From JBFWYO01 sp050186335 (GTDB lineage Bacteria > Pseudomonadota > Alphaproteobacteria > Bin65), in assembly GCA_050186335.1 (NCBI GenBank), contig JBFWYO010000054.1, positions 1-33,989 on the forward strand: a stretch of DNA of 33,989 nucleotides, given 5' to 3'. Of the stretch, positions 1 through 6,766 are shown piece after piece; position 1 is the stretch's first letter; the number at the start of each line of letters is the position of its first letter. A program made the position numbers and the translations under genes. The notes beneath the pieces are model-generated. The model searched no databases and was not told the origin of the DNA. It saw nothing but the letters and a program-made list of their open reading frames with translations.

Positions 1-1439
1 AACGCCTGCTGCCGCTGCAGCAGCGTGACGGGATCGTTGCTGCGCACCGGCGCCGGCATTTCCGGCGATTCGGGCAGGGATTCCAGCTTGAACTGGGTCG
101 CCTTGAGCCATTCCTCGTAGGGATGCTCTTCGGCCAGCGTCTGCTTGATCTCGGCGTCGTCGATGATCCGGCCGCGCTCGACGTCGATCAGCAGCATCTT
201 GCCCGGCTGCAGCCGCCATTTCTTGACGATGCGTTCTTCCGGCACCGGCAGCACGCCGGATTCGGATGCCATGATCACGATATCGTCGTCGGTGACCAGA
301 TAGCGCGCCGGGCGCAACCCGTTGCGATCCAGCGTGGCGCCGATCTGGCGGCCGTCGGTGAAGGCGATCGCCGCCGGCCCGTCCCACGGCTCCATGAGGG
401 CCGCGTGATACTCGTAAAATGCCCGGCGCTGCGGATCCATCAGCGGGTTGCCGGCCCAGGCTTCGGGGATCAGCATCATCATCGCGTGCGCCAGCGAGTA
501 GCCGCCGGCGACCAGCACTTCGAGCGCGTTGTCGATGCAGGCCGTGTCCGACTGGCCCTGCGGCACCAGCGGCCACATCTTGTCGAGATCCGGGCCCAGG
601 AGTTCGGACGACATCGAGCCGCGGCGCGCATACATCCAATTGACGTTGCCGCGCACCGTGTTGATTTCGCCGTTGTGCGCCAAAAACCTATAAGGATGCG
701 CCAAGCGCCAGGACGGAAACGTGTTGGTGGAAAAGCGCTGATGCACCAGCGCCAAGGCCGAAACCGTCAGCGGATTGCGCAGATCGACGTAGAAGCTGCC
801 GACCTGATGCGCCAGCAGCAGGCCCTTATAGACGACCGTGCGGCTGGAAAAGGACGGCAGATACAGATCGTGCTGTCCGTGCTTGCCCAGCTTGTTGGGA
901 AATTCCTTGACGCTGTTCAGCGTCTGCTTGCGGATCACCAGCAGCTTGCGCTCGAACGCGTCCTGGTCCTTGAGCGCCGGGCTACGCGCGACGACCGCTT
1001 GCCAGATCGTCGGCATGGATTCGAGCACGCGCGCGCCGAGGCCGGTGGTATCGACCGGCACTTCGCGCCAACCCAGCATGCGCTGGCCTTCGATCTTGAC
1101 GAAACGCTCGAAATGCTCGACCGCGATCGCGCGGGCTTTTTCGTTGCGCGGCAGAAAGCACATGGCCACCGCGTAGTGGCCGGGTGCCGGCAGGGTGATG
1201 TTTTTTTGCTGCGCCCAATCGCGCAGCAGCGCGTCCGGAATTTGAATCAGGCAGCCGGCGCCGTCGCCGACCAGCGGGTCGGCGCCCACAGCGCCCCGGT
1301 GATCCAGGTTCAACAGCACCTGCAAGCCGCGTTGCAGGATATCGTGCGATTTATGGCCTTTGATGTTGACCACGAAGCCGACGCCACAGGCATCGTGCTC
1401 GTTCCGCGGATCGTATAGGCCCTGTTTCTCAGGCAACAA
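1..1439 (-). CDS. gltB: Glutamate synthase large subunit, N-terminal part (runs off left edge)
   Basis: GltB makes two glutamates from glutamine and 2-oxoglutarate. About 479 codons are present: the class II glutamine amidotransferase domain and the beginning of the central domain, whose LLQRQQAF-like stretch sits at the window edge. The start is a TTG at 1439, eight bases after a GGAGAGGAA ribosome site; a second TTG follows immediately. It gives a 17-residue propeptide before Cys18 in NEHDACGVGF, the usual autoprocessed nucleophile that hydrolyses glutamine. LDHRGAVGADPLVGDGAG follows, as in the family. I checked the frame codon by codon over most of its length and found no stop. The gene is transcribed away from the 1440-1973 intergenic region. 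gltD is not in the window. Confidence 0.95.
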   Translation of the reverse strand, partial: MLPEKQGLYDPRNEHDACGVGFVVNIKGHKSHDILQRGLQVLLNLDHRGAVGADPLVGDGAGCLIQIPDALLRDWAQQKNITLPAPGHYAVAMCFLPRNEKARAIAVEHFERFVKIEGQRMLGWREVPVDTTGLGARVLESMPTIWQAVVARSPALKDQDAFERKLLVIRKQTLNSVKEFPNKLGKHGQHDLYLPSFSSRTVVYKGLLLAHQVGSFYVDLRNPLTVSALALVHQRFSTNTFPSWRLAHPYRFLAHNGEINTVRGNVNWMYARRGSMSSELLGPDLDKMWPLVPQGQSDTACIDNALEVLVAGGYSLAHAMMMLIPEAWAGNPLMDPQRRAFYEYHAALMEPWDGPAAIAFTDGRQIGATLDRNGLRPARYLVTDDDIVIMASESGVLPVPEERIVKKWRLQPGKMLLIDVERGRIIDDAEIKQTLAEEHPYEEWLKATQFKLESLPESPEMPAPVRSNDPVTLLQRQQA

Positions 1440-1694
1440 GATGCGTTCCTCTCCCGACCCGCTTGGCTCTGCCGTCAAGCGGGTGCGCCCGGCCCCCGCC
1501 GGATTTCCCCGATCGGATGTTAGATTAGAGCCCTCACTTGTGCCATGGGCGGGGCACTTCGTCGAGCGCTCCATTGCACCGCACCGCGCCGCCGAGGCGC
1601 ACCCGCACGGGCGCAATAAGTCGCATAAAATCAACGAGTTGTCCGTCACCGCAACCGGGCGCGGCGGGATTCCGGCGGCGCACCGTTCGATGCC

Positions 1695-1711
1695 GACGTA
1701 ACAAGCGTAAC
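1695..1711 (+). promoter_or_regulatory. GTAAC tandem repeat, copy 1 (candidate response-regulator site)
   Basis: The element GACGTAACAAGCGTAAC contains CGTAAC twice, 9 bp apart. The whole 17-mer recurs exactly at 1880-1896. Closely spaced direct repeats are typical of OmpR/PhoB-type response regulators; CpxR, for example, binds GTAAA repeats. The assignment to a regulator class is inference. Confidence 0.45.
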
Positions 1712-1879
1712 AATCGATGCCGCCGCCTTGAGCGCGACGGCGGCAACGCCATCCAGGCCGGTGCGGCACTGACGCAGGTTTTGCCGTGCGCTCTTTGCAT
1801 CGTGCATCGGAAATGTGAACGGGGTGGGGATCGCGTGGACGAATTTCGACCCGCCCGTCGGCATATCCCCATGGAAAAA

Positions 1880-1896
1880 GACGTAACAAGCGTAAC
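1880..1896 (+). promoter_or_regulatory. GTAAC tandem repeat, copy 2
   Basis: Identical 17-mer to 1695-1711, 185 bp further on, and 78 bp before the start of the flavoprotein gene. The flanking bases do not match between copies, so identity is confined to the element, which fits a binding site better than a duplication. Confidence 0.45.
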
Positions 1897-1973
1897 GTGA
1901 CGGGAGCGTGGCCGGCGACGGACGGCACGCGGGCTGGCATTCGCCGCCGAGCCGTGGCACGAAAGGCGCGCCC

Positions 1974-3164
1974 ATGGCCAACAGCAAAGCCCCGCATTTC
2001 GACGTGATCGTGATCGGCGCCGGCGCCGCCGGGCTGATCTGCGCGATCCGGGCCGGACAGCGCGGACGGCGCGTGCTGCTGCTCGATCATGCGGACGAAC
2101 CGGGCAAGAAGATCCTGATTTCCGGCGGCGGACGCTGCAATTTCACCAATCTGCAGACCGCCCCGGAGCGGTTTCTGTCGAACAACCCGCATTTCTGCAA
2201 ATCCGCGCTGGCGCGCTTCACCCAGCACGATTTCATCGCCCTGGTGGAAAAACACCGCATCGCCTACCACGAGAAAACGTTGGGCCAATTGTTCTGCGAC
2301 GGTTCGGCGCGCGAGATCGTCGCCATGCTGTTGGCCGAATGCGTTGCGGCAGGCGTCGACCTGCGGCTGTCGCATGTGATCGACGACATTTCCAGGTCGG
2401 ATCGGTTTCGCCTAGCCACGAGCCACGGCGATTTCACCGCCGACGCCGTGGTGCTGGCCAGCGGCGGGCTGTCGATCCCGAAGATGGGCGCCACGCGCTT
2501 CGCCCACACGATGGCGCAAAAATTCGGCCTGGCACTGACCGAAATGCGCCCCGCCCTGGTGCCGCTGACCTTCGGCGGCGAGGATCTGGCCCTGATGGCG
2601 CCGCTCAGCGGCGTATCGCTCGACGCGACGGCGAAATGCGGGAGCGGGAATTTCCGCGAGGCCCTGTTGTTCACCCATCGCGGTCTGTCTGGGCCCGCGA
2701 TCTTGCAGATCTCGTCATATTGGCGCGAACGGCAGCCGATAATTCTCGACCTGTTGCCGGATATCGACGCCGCGAGCTTCCTGCTGGATCGCAAGCGGTC
2801 GCGGTCGAAAGCGGAGCCGAAGACCGTTCTCGCCGAAGCGCTGCCGCAGCGCCTGGCGACCGCGCTGGCGGCGAAGCATTTGCGGGCCAAACCGATGGCC
2901 GATCTGCCCGACCACGATCTGAAAAAGCTTGGCGCGTTGCTCAACGCCTGGACGCTGTTCCCGATGGGTTCGGAAGGTTATGCCAAGGCGGAGGTGACGC
3001 TGGGCGGCGTGGACACCGATGGTCTGTCGTCGAAAACCATGCAGGCGAAGCGCGTGCCCGGGCTGTTCGTGATCGGCGAGGCGGTCGACGTGACCGGTTG
3101 GCTCGGCGGCTACAATTTCCAGTGGGCGTGGTCGAGCGGTTGGGTCGCCGGCGAGACGGTTTGA
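1974..3164 (+). CDS. BaiN/HI0933-family NAD(P)/FAD-dependent oxidoreductase
   Basis: A 396-residue cytosolic flavoprotein of the HI0933/YhiN/BaiN family; the physiological substrate of most members is unknown. An N-terminal Rossmann motif (VIVIGAGAAGL, about residues 11-21) binds FAD. The family signature SGGGRCNFTN follows near residue 50. The C-terminal block GLFVIGEAVDVTGWLGGYN closes the FAD site. I chose ATG 1974 because GAAAGG lies seven bases upstream and the protein then begins just before the Rossmann strand; a GTG at 1908 would add 22 unlikely residues. It converges on gfa with a hairpin between them. The length is normal for the family. Confidence 0.9.
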   Translation: MANSKAPHFDVIVIGAGAAGLICAIRAGQRGRRVLLLDHADEPGKKILISGGGRCNFTNLQTAPERFLSNNPHFCKSALARFTQHDFIALVEKHRIAYHEKTLGQLFCDGSAREIVAMLLAECVAAGVDLRLSHVIDDISRSDRFRLATSHGDFTADAVVLASGGLSIPKMGATRFAHTMAQKFGLALTEMRPALVPLTFGGEDLALMAPLSGVSLDATAKCGSGNFREALLFTHRGLSGPAILQISSYWRERQPIILDLLPDIDAASFLLDRKRSRSKAEPKTVLAEALPQRLATALAAKHLRAKPMADLPDHDLKKLGALLNAWTLFPMGSEGYAKAEVTLGGVDTDGLSSKTMQAKRVPGLFVIGEAVDVTGWLGGYNFQWAWSSGWVAGETV

Positions 3165-3176
3165 TCGAAAAGAAAG

Positions 3177-3211
3177 CGGCCGATGCATCGCGCGCGGCGA
3201 CGCATCGGCCG
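3177..3211 (-). terminator. Hairpin terminator between convergent genes
   Basis: Ten-base arms CGGCCGATGC and GCATCGGCCG enclose a 15-base loop. Read on the minus strand, the stem is followed by CTTTCTTTTCG, so it mainly serves gfa; on the plus strand there is no T-tract. Confidence 0.7.
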
Positions 3212-3231
3212 GCAAATCGAGACGTCAGGTC

Positions 3232-3804
3232 CTAGGCTTTCAGCGCGCCGCTCGCCTTGGCGATGTGCGTCGCGATCAAATCCATCAGCGGCGGCGACAG
3301 GCAATCGTACGGCTCGAGCTTCAATTCCCTGAGCCGCGCGCGGACGTCGCCCATGATTTCCGGCTTGGCGCCGGATTCGATGATCGACGAAACGAAGGCA
3401 GCGAACTCAGGCGCCGACCAGCCTGCTTCGTTCGACAATTCGGTATGGATGAAATCGACGCCGTACAGCGGATGCTTCTTGTTTTCGATGCGGCCGTACA
3501 TGTGCACGCCGCAGCCGGTGCAGGCGTGGCGCTGAATCGCCGCGTTGGCGTCGACGATCTTCAGCTTGTCGGCGTTCTTGGTCACCGACAGCGAATCGCG
3601 CGGCACCACGGCGACCTGGGAGAACAAGGCGCCGGCCGGCTTCCAGCATTTGGTGCAGCCGCAAATGTGATTGTGCGCCGACTGGCTCTTGATCGTGACG
3701 ACGACCGGATCCTTGGCGCACTTGCAGGTCAGCGTGCCGCCGGAAAAATTCTTGGCGCCCGGTTTGACGCCTTTGTCGACGGCTGGATGAATCGATATGG
3801 CCAT
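3232..3804 (-). CDS. gfa: S-(hydroxymethyl)glutathione synthase (glutathione-dependent formaldehyde-activating enzyme)
   Basis: This 190-residue zinc protein is thought to speed condensation of formaldehyde with glutathione, feeding the GSH-dependent formaldehyde oxidation route. The zinc-ligand pattern is complete: C27-K-C29, then C48-G-C50-T-K-C53, then a later CTGC. The block CGCTKCWKPAGALFSQVAVV is typical of true Gfa as opposed to the broader GFA-domain family. The start at 3804 has AGGGAGCGAAAG just upstream; a longer in-frame start at 3924 would add a non-conserved extension. No glutathione-dependent formaldehyde dehydrogenase gene is adjacent. A VanA-like demethylase at 18.5-19.5 kb could be one formaldehyde source in this genome (inference). 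Confidence 0.93.
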   Translation of the reverse strand: MAISIHPAVDKGVKPGAKNFSGGTLTCKCAKDPVVVTIKSQSAHNHICGCTKCWKPAGALFSQVAVVPRDSLSVTKNADKLKIVDANAAIQRHACTGCGVHMYGRIENKKHPLYGVDFIHTELSNEAGWSAPEFAAFVSSIIESGAKPEIMGDVRARLRELKLEPYDCLSPPLMDLIATHIAKASGALKA

Positions 3805-3859
3805 CTTTCGCTCCCTAGATTGTTTTATCTTGGTAATCGGAGCTACTTCTAGCATTCCC

Positions 3860-3888
3860 CGCCGGCCGAATCCATCGGACGGCCGGCG
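3860..3888. other. GC-rich inverted repeat in the gfa/CDF intergenic region
   Basis: Arms CGCCGGCCG and CGGCCGGCG flank an 11-base spacer within the 237-base divergent region between gfa and the CDF transporter. There is no T-tract on either side, so it is probably not a terminator. It could be a leader hairpin or simply GC-rich chance. Confidence 0.3.
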
Positions 3889-4041
3889 ATGTCCGAAGAC
3901 CGAGACTTCGCCCGAGCCGCGCAAGGCGCAATTCGGTTAACGGCGGAAGCAGCCGGACGCGGCGCCGGCGGCGGCGATGGAACCGCTTCGGCGATAAAGC
4001 TATTGTGCTCTGAGGCCTGCAACGCGCAACCACGGTCGCCG

Positions 4042-4989
4042 ATGGCAACGCAAGGTTCCAAGAAGGTCATTTACGCGGCCTTGATCGGCAACATGCTGAT
4101 CGCGGCCAGCAAGTTCACGGCGGCGTGGTTTACCGGCAGATCGGCGATGCTGAGCGAGGCGGTGCATTCGACGGTCGACACCGGCAATCAGGGCCTGCTG
4201 CTGTTCGGACTGAAACGCGCGGCGCGGCCGGCCGACGCGCTGCATCCGTTCGGCTACGGGTTGCAGCTTTACTTCTGGGTGTTCGTGGTCGCGGTGCTGA
4301 TCTTCGGGCTCGGCGCCGCCGTGTCGTTGTACGAAGGCATCGAGAAGGTCCTGCATCCGCACCCGATCGAAAATGCCTACGTCAACTACATCGTGCTGAG
4401 CGCGGCGATCCTGTTCGAATCGTTCTCGTGGATCGTGGCGTTCCGCGAGTTCAACCGCAGCCGGGGCGGACAGGGCATGATCGGCGCCATGCGCAGTACA
4501 AAGGACCCGGTCGTGTTCACCGTGCTGCTCGAGGACACGGCGGCGATGCTGGGTCTCATCGCGGCCTTGATCGGCGTATTGCTGGCCGATCTGATGAACC
4601 TGCCGGTGCTCGACGGCGCAGCCTCGATCGTCATCGGCGTGATCCTCGCGGCGACGGCGGCGTTCCTCGCCTATGAAAGTCACGGGCTGTTGACCGGCGA
4701 AGCGGTCGACCCGCTGGTGCTCAAGTCGATCCGCGAAATCGCCGCCGCGCAACCCGGCGTGGCCGGCAGCAACGAAGTGCTGACCATGCATTTCGGCCCG
4801 CATCAGGTTTTGGTGACGTTAAGCCTGGACTTCGACGACGCCCTATCGTCCGCCGGCGTCGAAGCCGCCGTCAGCGAGATCAAGTCGCGGATCAAGCGGA
4901 AACATCCCGACGTCACCCGGGTCGTCGTCGAGGCGCAGAGCCAGCATGCGCACGCGGGCGACGCGCGGCCGGTCGCGGGTCGGGCGTAA
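4042..4989 (+). CDS. Cation diffusion facilitator transporter (SLC30A9-like branch)
   Basis: A 315-residue inner-membrane divalent metal/proton antiporter of the CDF family. About six hydrophobic segments lie between residues 8 and 235. The TM2 metal-site motif HxxxD is present as H42-S-T-V-D46 in SEAVHSTVD. In TM5 the usual HxxxD is replaced by LEDTAAMLG (E164, D165), as I recall for the ZnT9/SLC30A9-like branch, so metal specificity should not be assumed to be zinc. The C-terminal cytoplasmic domain begins near residue 235. ATG 4042 is chosen by family fit; no strong ribosome site precedes it, and the longer frame from 3889 has an atypical Gly/Ala-rich extension. It is convergent with nnrS. 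Confidence 0.88.
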   Translation: MATQGSKKVIYAALIGNMLIAASKFTAAWFTGRSAMLSEAVHSTVDTGNQGLLLFGLKRAARPADALHPFGYGLQLYFWVFVVAVLIFGLGAAVSLYEGIEKVLHPHPIENAYVNYIVLSAAILFESFSWIVAFREFNRSRGGQGMIGAMRSTKDPVVFTVLLEDTAAMLGLIAALIGVLLADLMNLPVLDGAASIVIGVILAATAAFLAYESHGLLTGEAVDPLVLKSIREIAAAQPGVAGSNEVLTMHFGPHQVLVTLSLDFDDALSSAGVEAAVSEIKSRIKRKHPDVTRVVVEAQSQHAHAGDARPVAGRA

Positions 4990-4990
4990 C

Positions 4991-5005
4991 GACCGCATGG
5001 CGGTC
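4991..5005. terminator. Small hairpin between convergent CDF and nnrS genes
   Basis: GACCGC-ATG-GCGGTC forms a 6-bp stem in the 14-base gap between two convergent stops and overlaps the nnrS stop codon. No T-run follows, so terminator function is only suggested by position. Confidence 0.35.
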
Positions 5006-6188
5006 ACTTCCGCGCGACGGCGGGGCCGATCAGATAGCGGCCGTAACCGAGCAGATACGCCGCGAAAGCCAGCGTCCAGGCGACACCCGCGACTTGGAGC
5101 AAGGTCGCGCCCAGGGCGCCGTCAAGCGCGCCTGACAGGATGCGCGCGATTGCCGCCACCGTAATCAAGACGTAAGCGGCGACGCCATAAAGACCGGCCT
5201 TGAGCGGCCGACCGGTGTGATCGAGCGCCTCGCGGGTCATGGCGGCGATCATGACGGTTGCGATCGCGCCGATACCGAGCGCGTGAATGCCGACGCCGGG
5301 CGCAAACGCCTGGAACAGGCCGGCGCAGGCGACCGCCAGCAGACCGAGCCCCAACCACAAATAGCCGAGATGCAGGATCCAGACGATCGGATTGCCGAGT
5401 GCGCCGCGGCCGCCCCAGGAGGCAAGGCGCGCGAGTTGCAGCACGCCGGCCACCAAAGCGACCGCTCCCGCGATGCGCCCGTCGGGCAATGCGACGTCGG
5501 CGATGACGAACAGGATCAGGGCGCCGATCGCCGCCTGGTCGAGCCACGCGGGCGCGGCATGGCGCGGCCGCGCGGCACCCACCTCGTCGGCGGTGATCAT
5601 CGGCACGATCCGCCCGCCGATCACGGCGATCATCACCAGCAGCGAATCGAGCGACAGGCGAAGGCCCCGCACGCCGGTGCCGGCCAGCCAGCCGAAATGT
5701 TCGACATGGATCAGCACGTTGCCGAGCCAGTAGAATGCCAGCGTGCCGACGATCCACTTGGTACGCGGACGTTTCGCCTCAATCAGATCGGGCAGCGCGA
5801 GCCCGACCAGCAGCGGGATGAACAGCAGATCGATGGCGATCGCGAAATCGGCCGAGAGATTGGGTATCCACCACGCCAAGCGGCCGGCGATCCAGACCAG
5901 GATCACGAACCGGAGCGCGGCACCTCGAATCGGCGGACGGCCGGTGACATCGGCGACGGCGGTCAGCAGAAAGCCGCCGAGAAAGGCGCCGACGAAGCCG
6001 AACAAGGTCTCGTGACCATGCCACAGCAACGGATTCACCTGCGCCGGCACGACGCCCCGGAACTGCCCGAGCAGGATCCAGACCGGAATTTGAATCACGC
6101 CGAAGATCGCCGCCAGCAAATAGAACGGCCGAAATCCCGAGCTCAGCACGGGCGCGCCGCGATACTCGGATCGGTTCTCTGCAGGCAT
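5004..6188 (-). CDS. nnrS: NnrS family heme/copper membrane protein
   Basis: A 394-residue polytopic inner-membrane protein with about twelve hydrophobic helices. The family hallmarks GFRPFYLLAA (residues 18-27) and WHGHE (56-60) are present; the histidines are candidate heme or metal ligands. NnrS proteins are linked to nitric oxide metabolism and resistance to nitrosative stress, though the exact reaction is unclear. The start at 6188 is preceded by GGGGAG seven bases away, better than the in-frame ATG at 6230. No denitrification gene or clear FNR/NNR-type box is visible. It is divergent from the XRE-Ehr operon and shares a 255-base upstream region with it. Confidence 0.9.
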   Translation of the reverse strand: MPAENRSEYRGAPVLSSGFRPFYLLAAIFGVIQIPVWILLGQFRGVVPAQVNPLLWHGHETLFGFVGAFLGGFLLTAVADVTGRPPIRGAALRFVILVWIAGRLAWWIPNLSADFAIAIDLLFIPLLVGLALPDLIEAKRPRTKWIVGTLAFYWLGNVLIHVEHFGWLAGTGVRGLRLSLDSLLVMIAVIGGRIVPMITADEVGAARPRHAAPAWLDQAAIGALILFVIADVALPDGRIAGAVALVAGVLQLARLASWGGRGALGNPIVWILHLGYLWLGLGLLAVACAGLFQAFAPGVGIHALGIGAIATVMIAAMTREALDHTGRPLKAGLYGVAAYVLITVAAIARILSGALDGALGATLLQVAGVAWTLAFAAYLLGYGRYLIGPAVARK

Positions 6189-6361
6189 TCGGAACTCCCC
6201 GGCGAAATTGGCGTTTGCCGGACGCAGCATAACCTTGGCGCTTCCGGCGTCAAAGCCGCGCCGACGGCCGCGACACTATGACGATAGCGCCGGGGCCGGC
6301 CGAATCGGGGCGCCGCGACGCGGTTTCGCCCGCCGCCGCCGGCGCCGGTACGAGATCGGCA

Positions 6362-6403
6362 TATCAATATCTAATACTTGATAACTGATGTTTGACATAT
6401 CAA
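6362..6403 (+). promoter_or_regulatory. AT-rich operator/promoter region of the XRE-Ehr operon
   Basis: In strongly GC-rich surroundings this AT-rich island holds three copies of one hexamer: TATCAA (6362-6367), TTGATA (6378-6383, inverted) and TATCAA (6398-6403). The last lies inside the near-palindrome TTGACATATCAA (6392-6403), whose TTGACA (6392-6397) is a perfect -35 hexamer; I see no good -10 at the right spacing. Such clustered sites just before an XRE gene suggest autoregulation. Confidence 0.5.
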
Positions 6404-6443
6404 CTGGCTTATGACAGTTTCGATCTGTTAAACGCATTTACAC

Positions 6444-6761
6444 ATGACTCGACGCATGATCACCGGTGCGCAAATGCGGGCGGCACGCGCCCTGATCGAG
6501 ATCGACCAGCGGCGCCTGGCGGCGCTGGCCGGCCTCTCGCTCCCGACCGTTCAACGCATGGAGGCCAGCGACGGAGTCGTGCGCGGCACCGTCGACTCGC
6601 TGATGAAGCTCGTGGCGGCGCTGGAACGCGCCGGCATCGAGTTGATCTCGGACGGAGCTTCGAGCCTTGGCGGCGGCCGCGGCGTTCGAATGAAGCGGAG
6701 CGCATCCGCCGAGCGCGCCGAAAAAACTGCGGGGACCGTTTCGCGCGGTCGCAAAAGGTAA
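6444..6761 (+). CDS. Small XRE-family HTH transcriptional regulator
   Basis: A 105-residue DNA-binding protein. The helix-turn-helix covers roughly residues 8-50 (LAALAGLSLPTVQRMEAS), followed by a short helix and a Lys/Arg-rich tail. An alternative ATG at 6456 would shorten it by four residues; neither start has a clear ribosome site. It ends five bases before the first Ehr subunit gene and so is probably translated from the same mRNA. The repeated TATCAA/TTGATA sites upstream are the likely operator. No toxin partner is present, so I do not read it as an antitoxin. Confidence 0.8.
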   Translation: MTRRMITGAQMRAARALIEIDQRRLAALAGLSLPTVQRMEASDGVVRGTVDSLMKLVAALERAGIELISDGASSLGGGRGVRMKRSASAERAEKTAGTVSRGRKR

Positions 6762-6766
6762 CCACG

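Larger units (their letters stand above)
1440..1973. other. Intergenic region between divergent gltB and the flavoprotein gene
   Basis: This 534-base stretch separates two divergent genes. Short open frames exist on both strands but have low-complexity Arg/Ala/Pro-rich translations and no convincing ribosome site, so I call no gene. It holds two identical 17-base elements (listed separately) that look like regulator binding sites. I could not assign a good sigma-70 promoter for either gene. Confidence 0.6.

Noticed and set aside
123..1418. A 431-codon plus-strand open frame
   Set aside because: It is antisense to gltB codon for codon, and its Arg/His/Gln-rich translation resembles no protein; the minus strand gives clear GltB motifs.
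6392..6403. FNR/NNR box serving nnrS
   Set aside because: TTGACATATCAA has only four bases between TTGA and TCAA, whereas an FNR box (TTGAT-N4-ATCAA) has six. It is also far upstream of nnrS and closer to the XRE gene.
6444..6761. Antitoxin of a toxin-antitoxin pair
   Set aside because: The XRE protein size and operator fit an antitoxin, but the adjacent genes are nnrS and the Ehr operon, with no toxin-like ORF.
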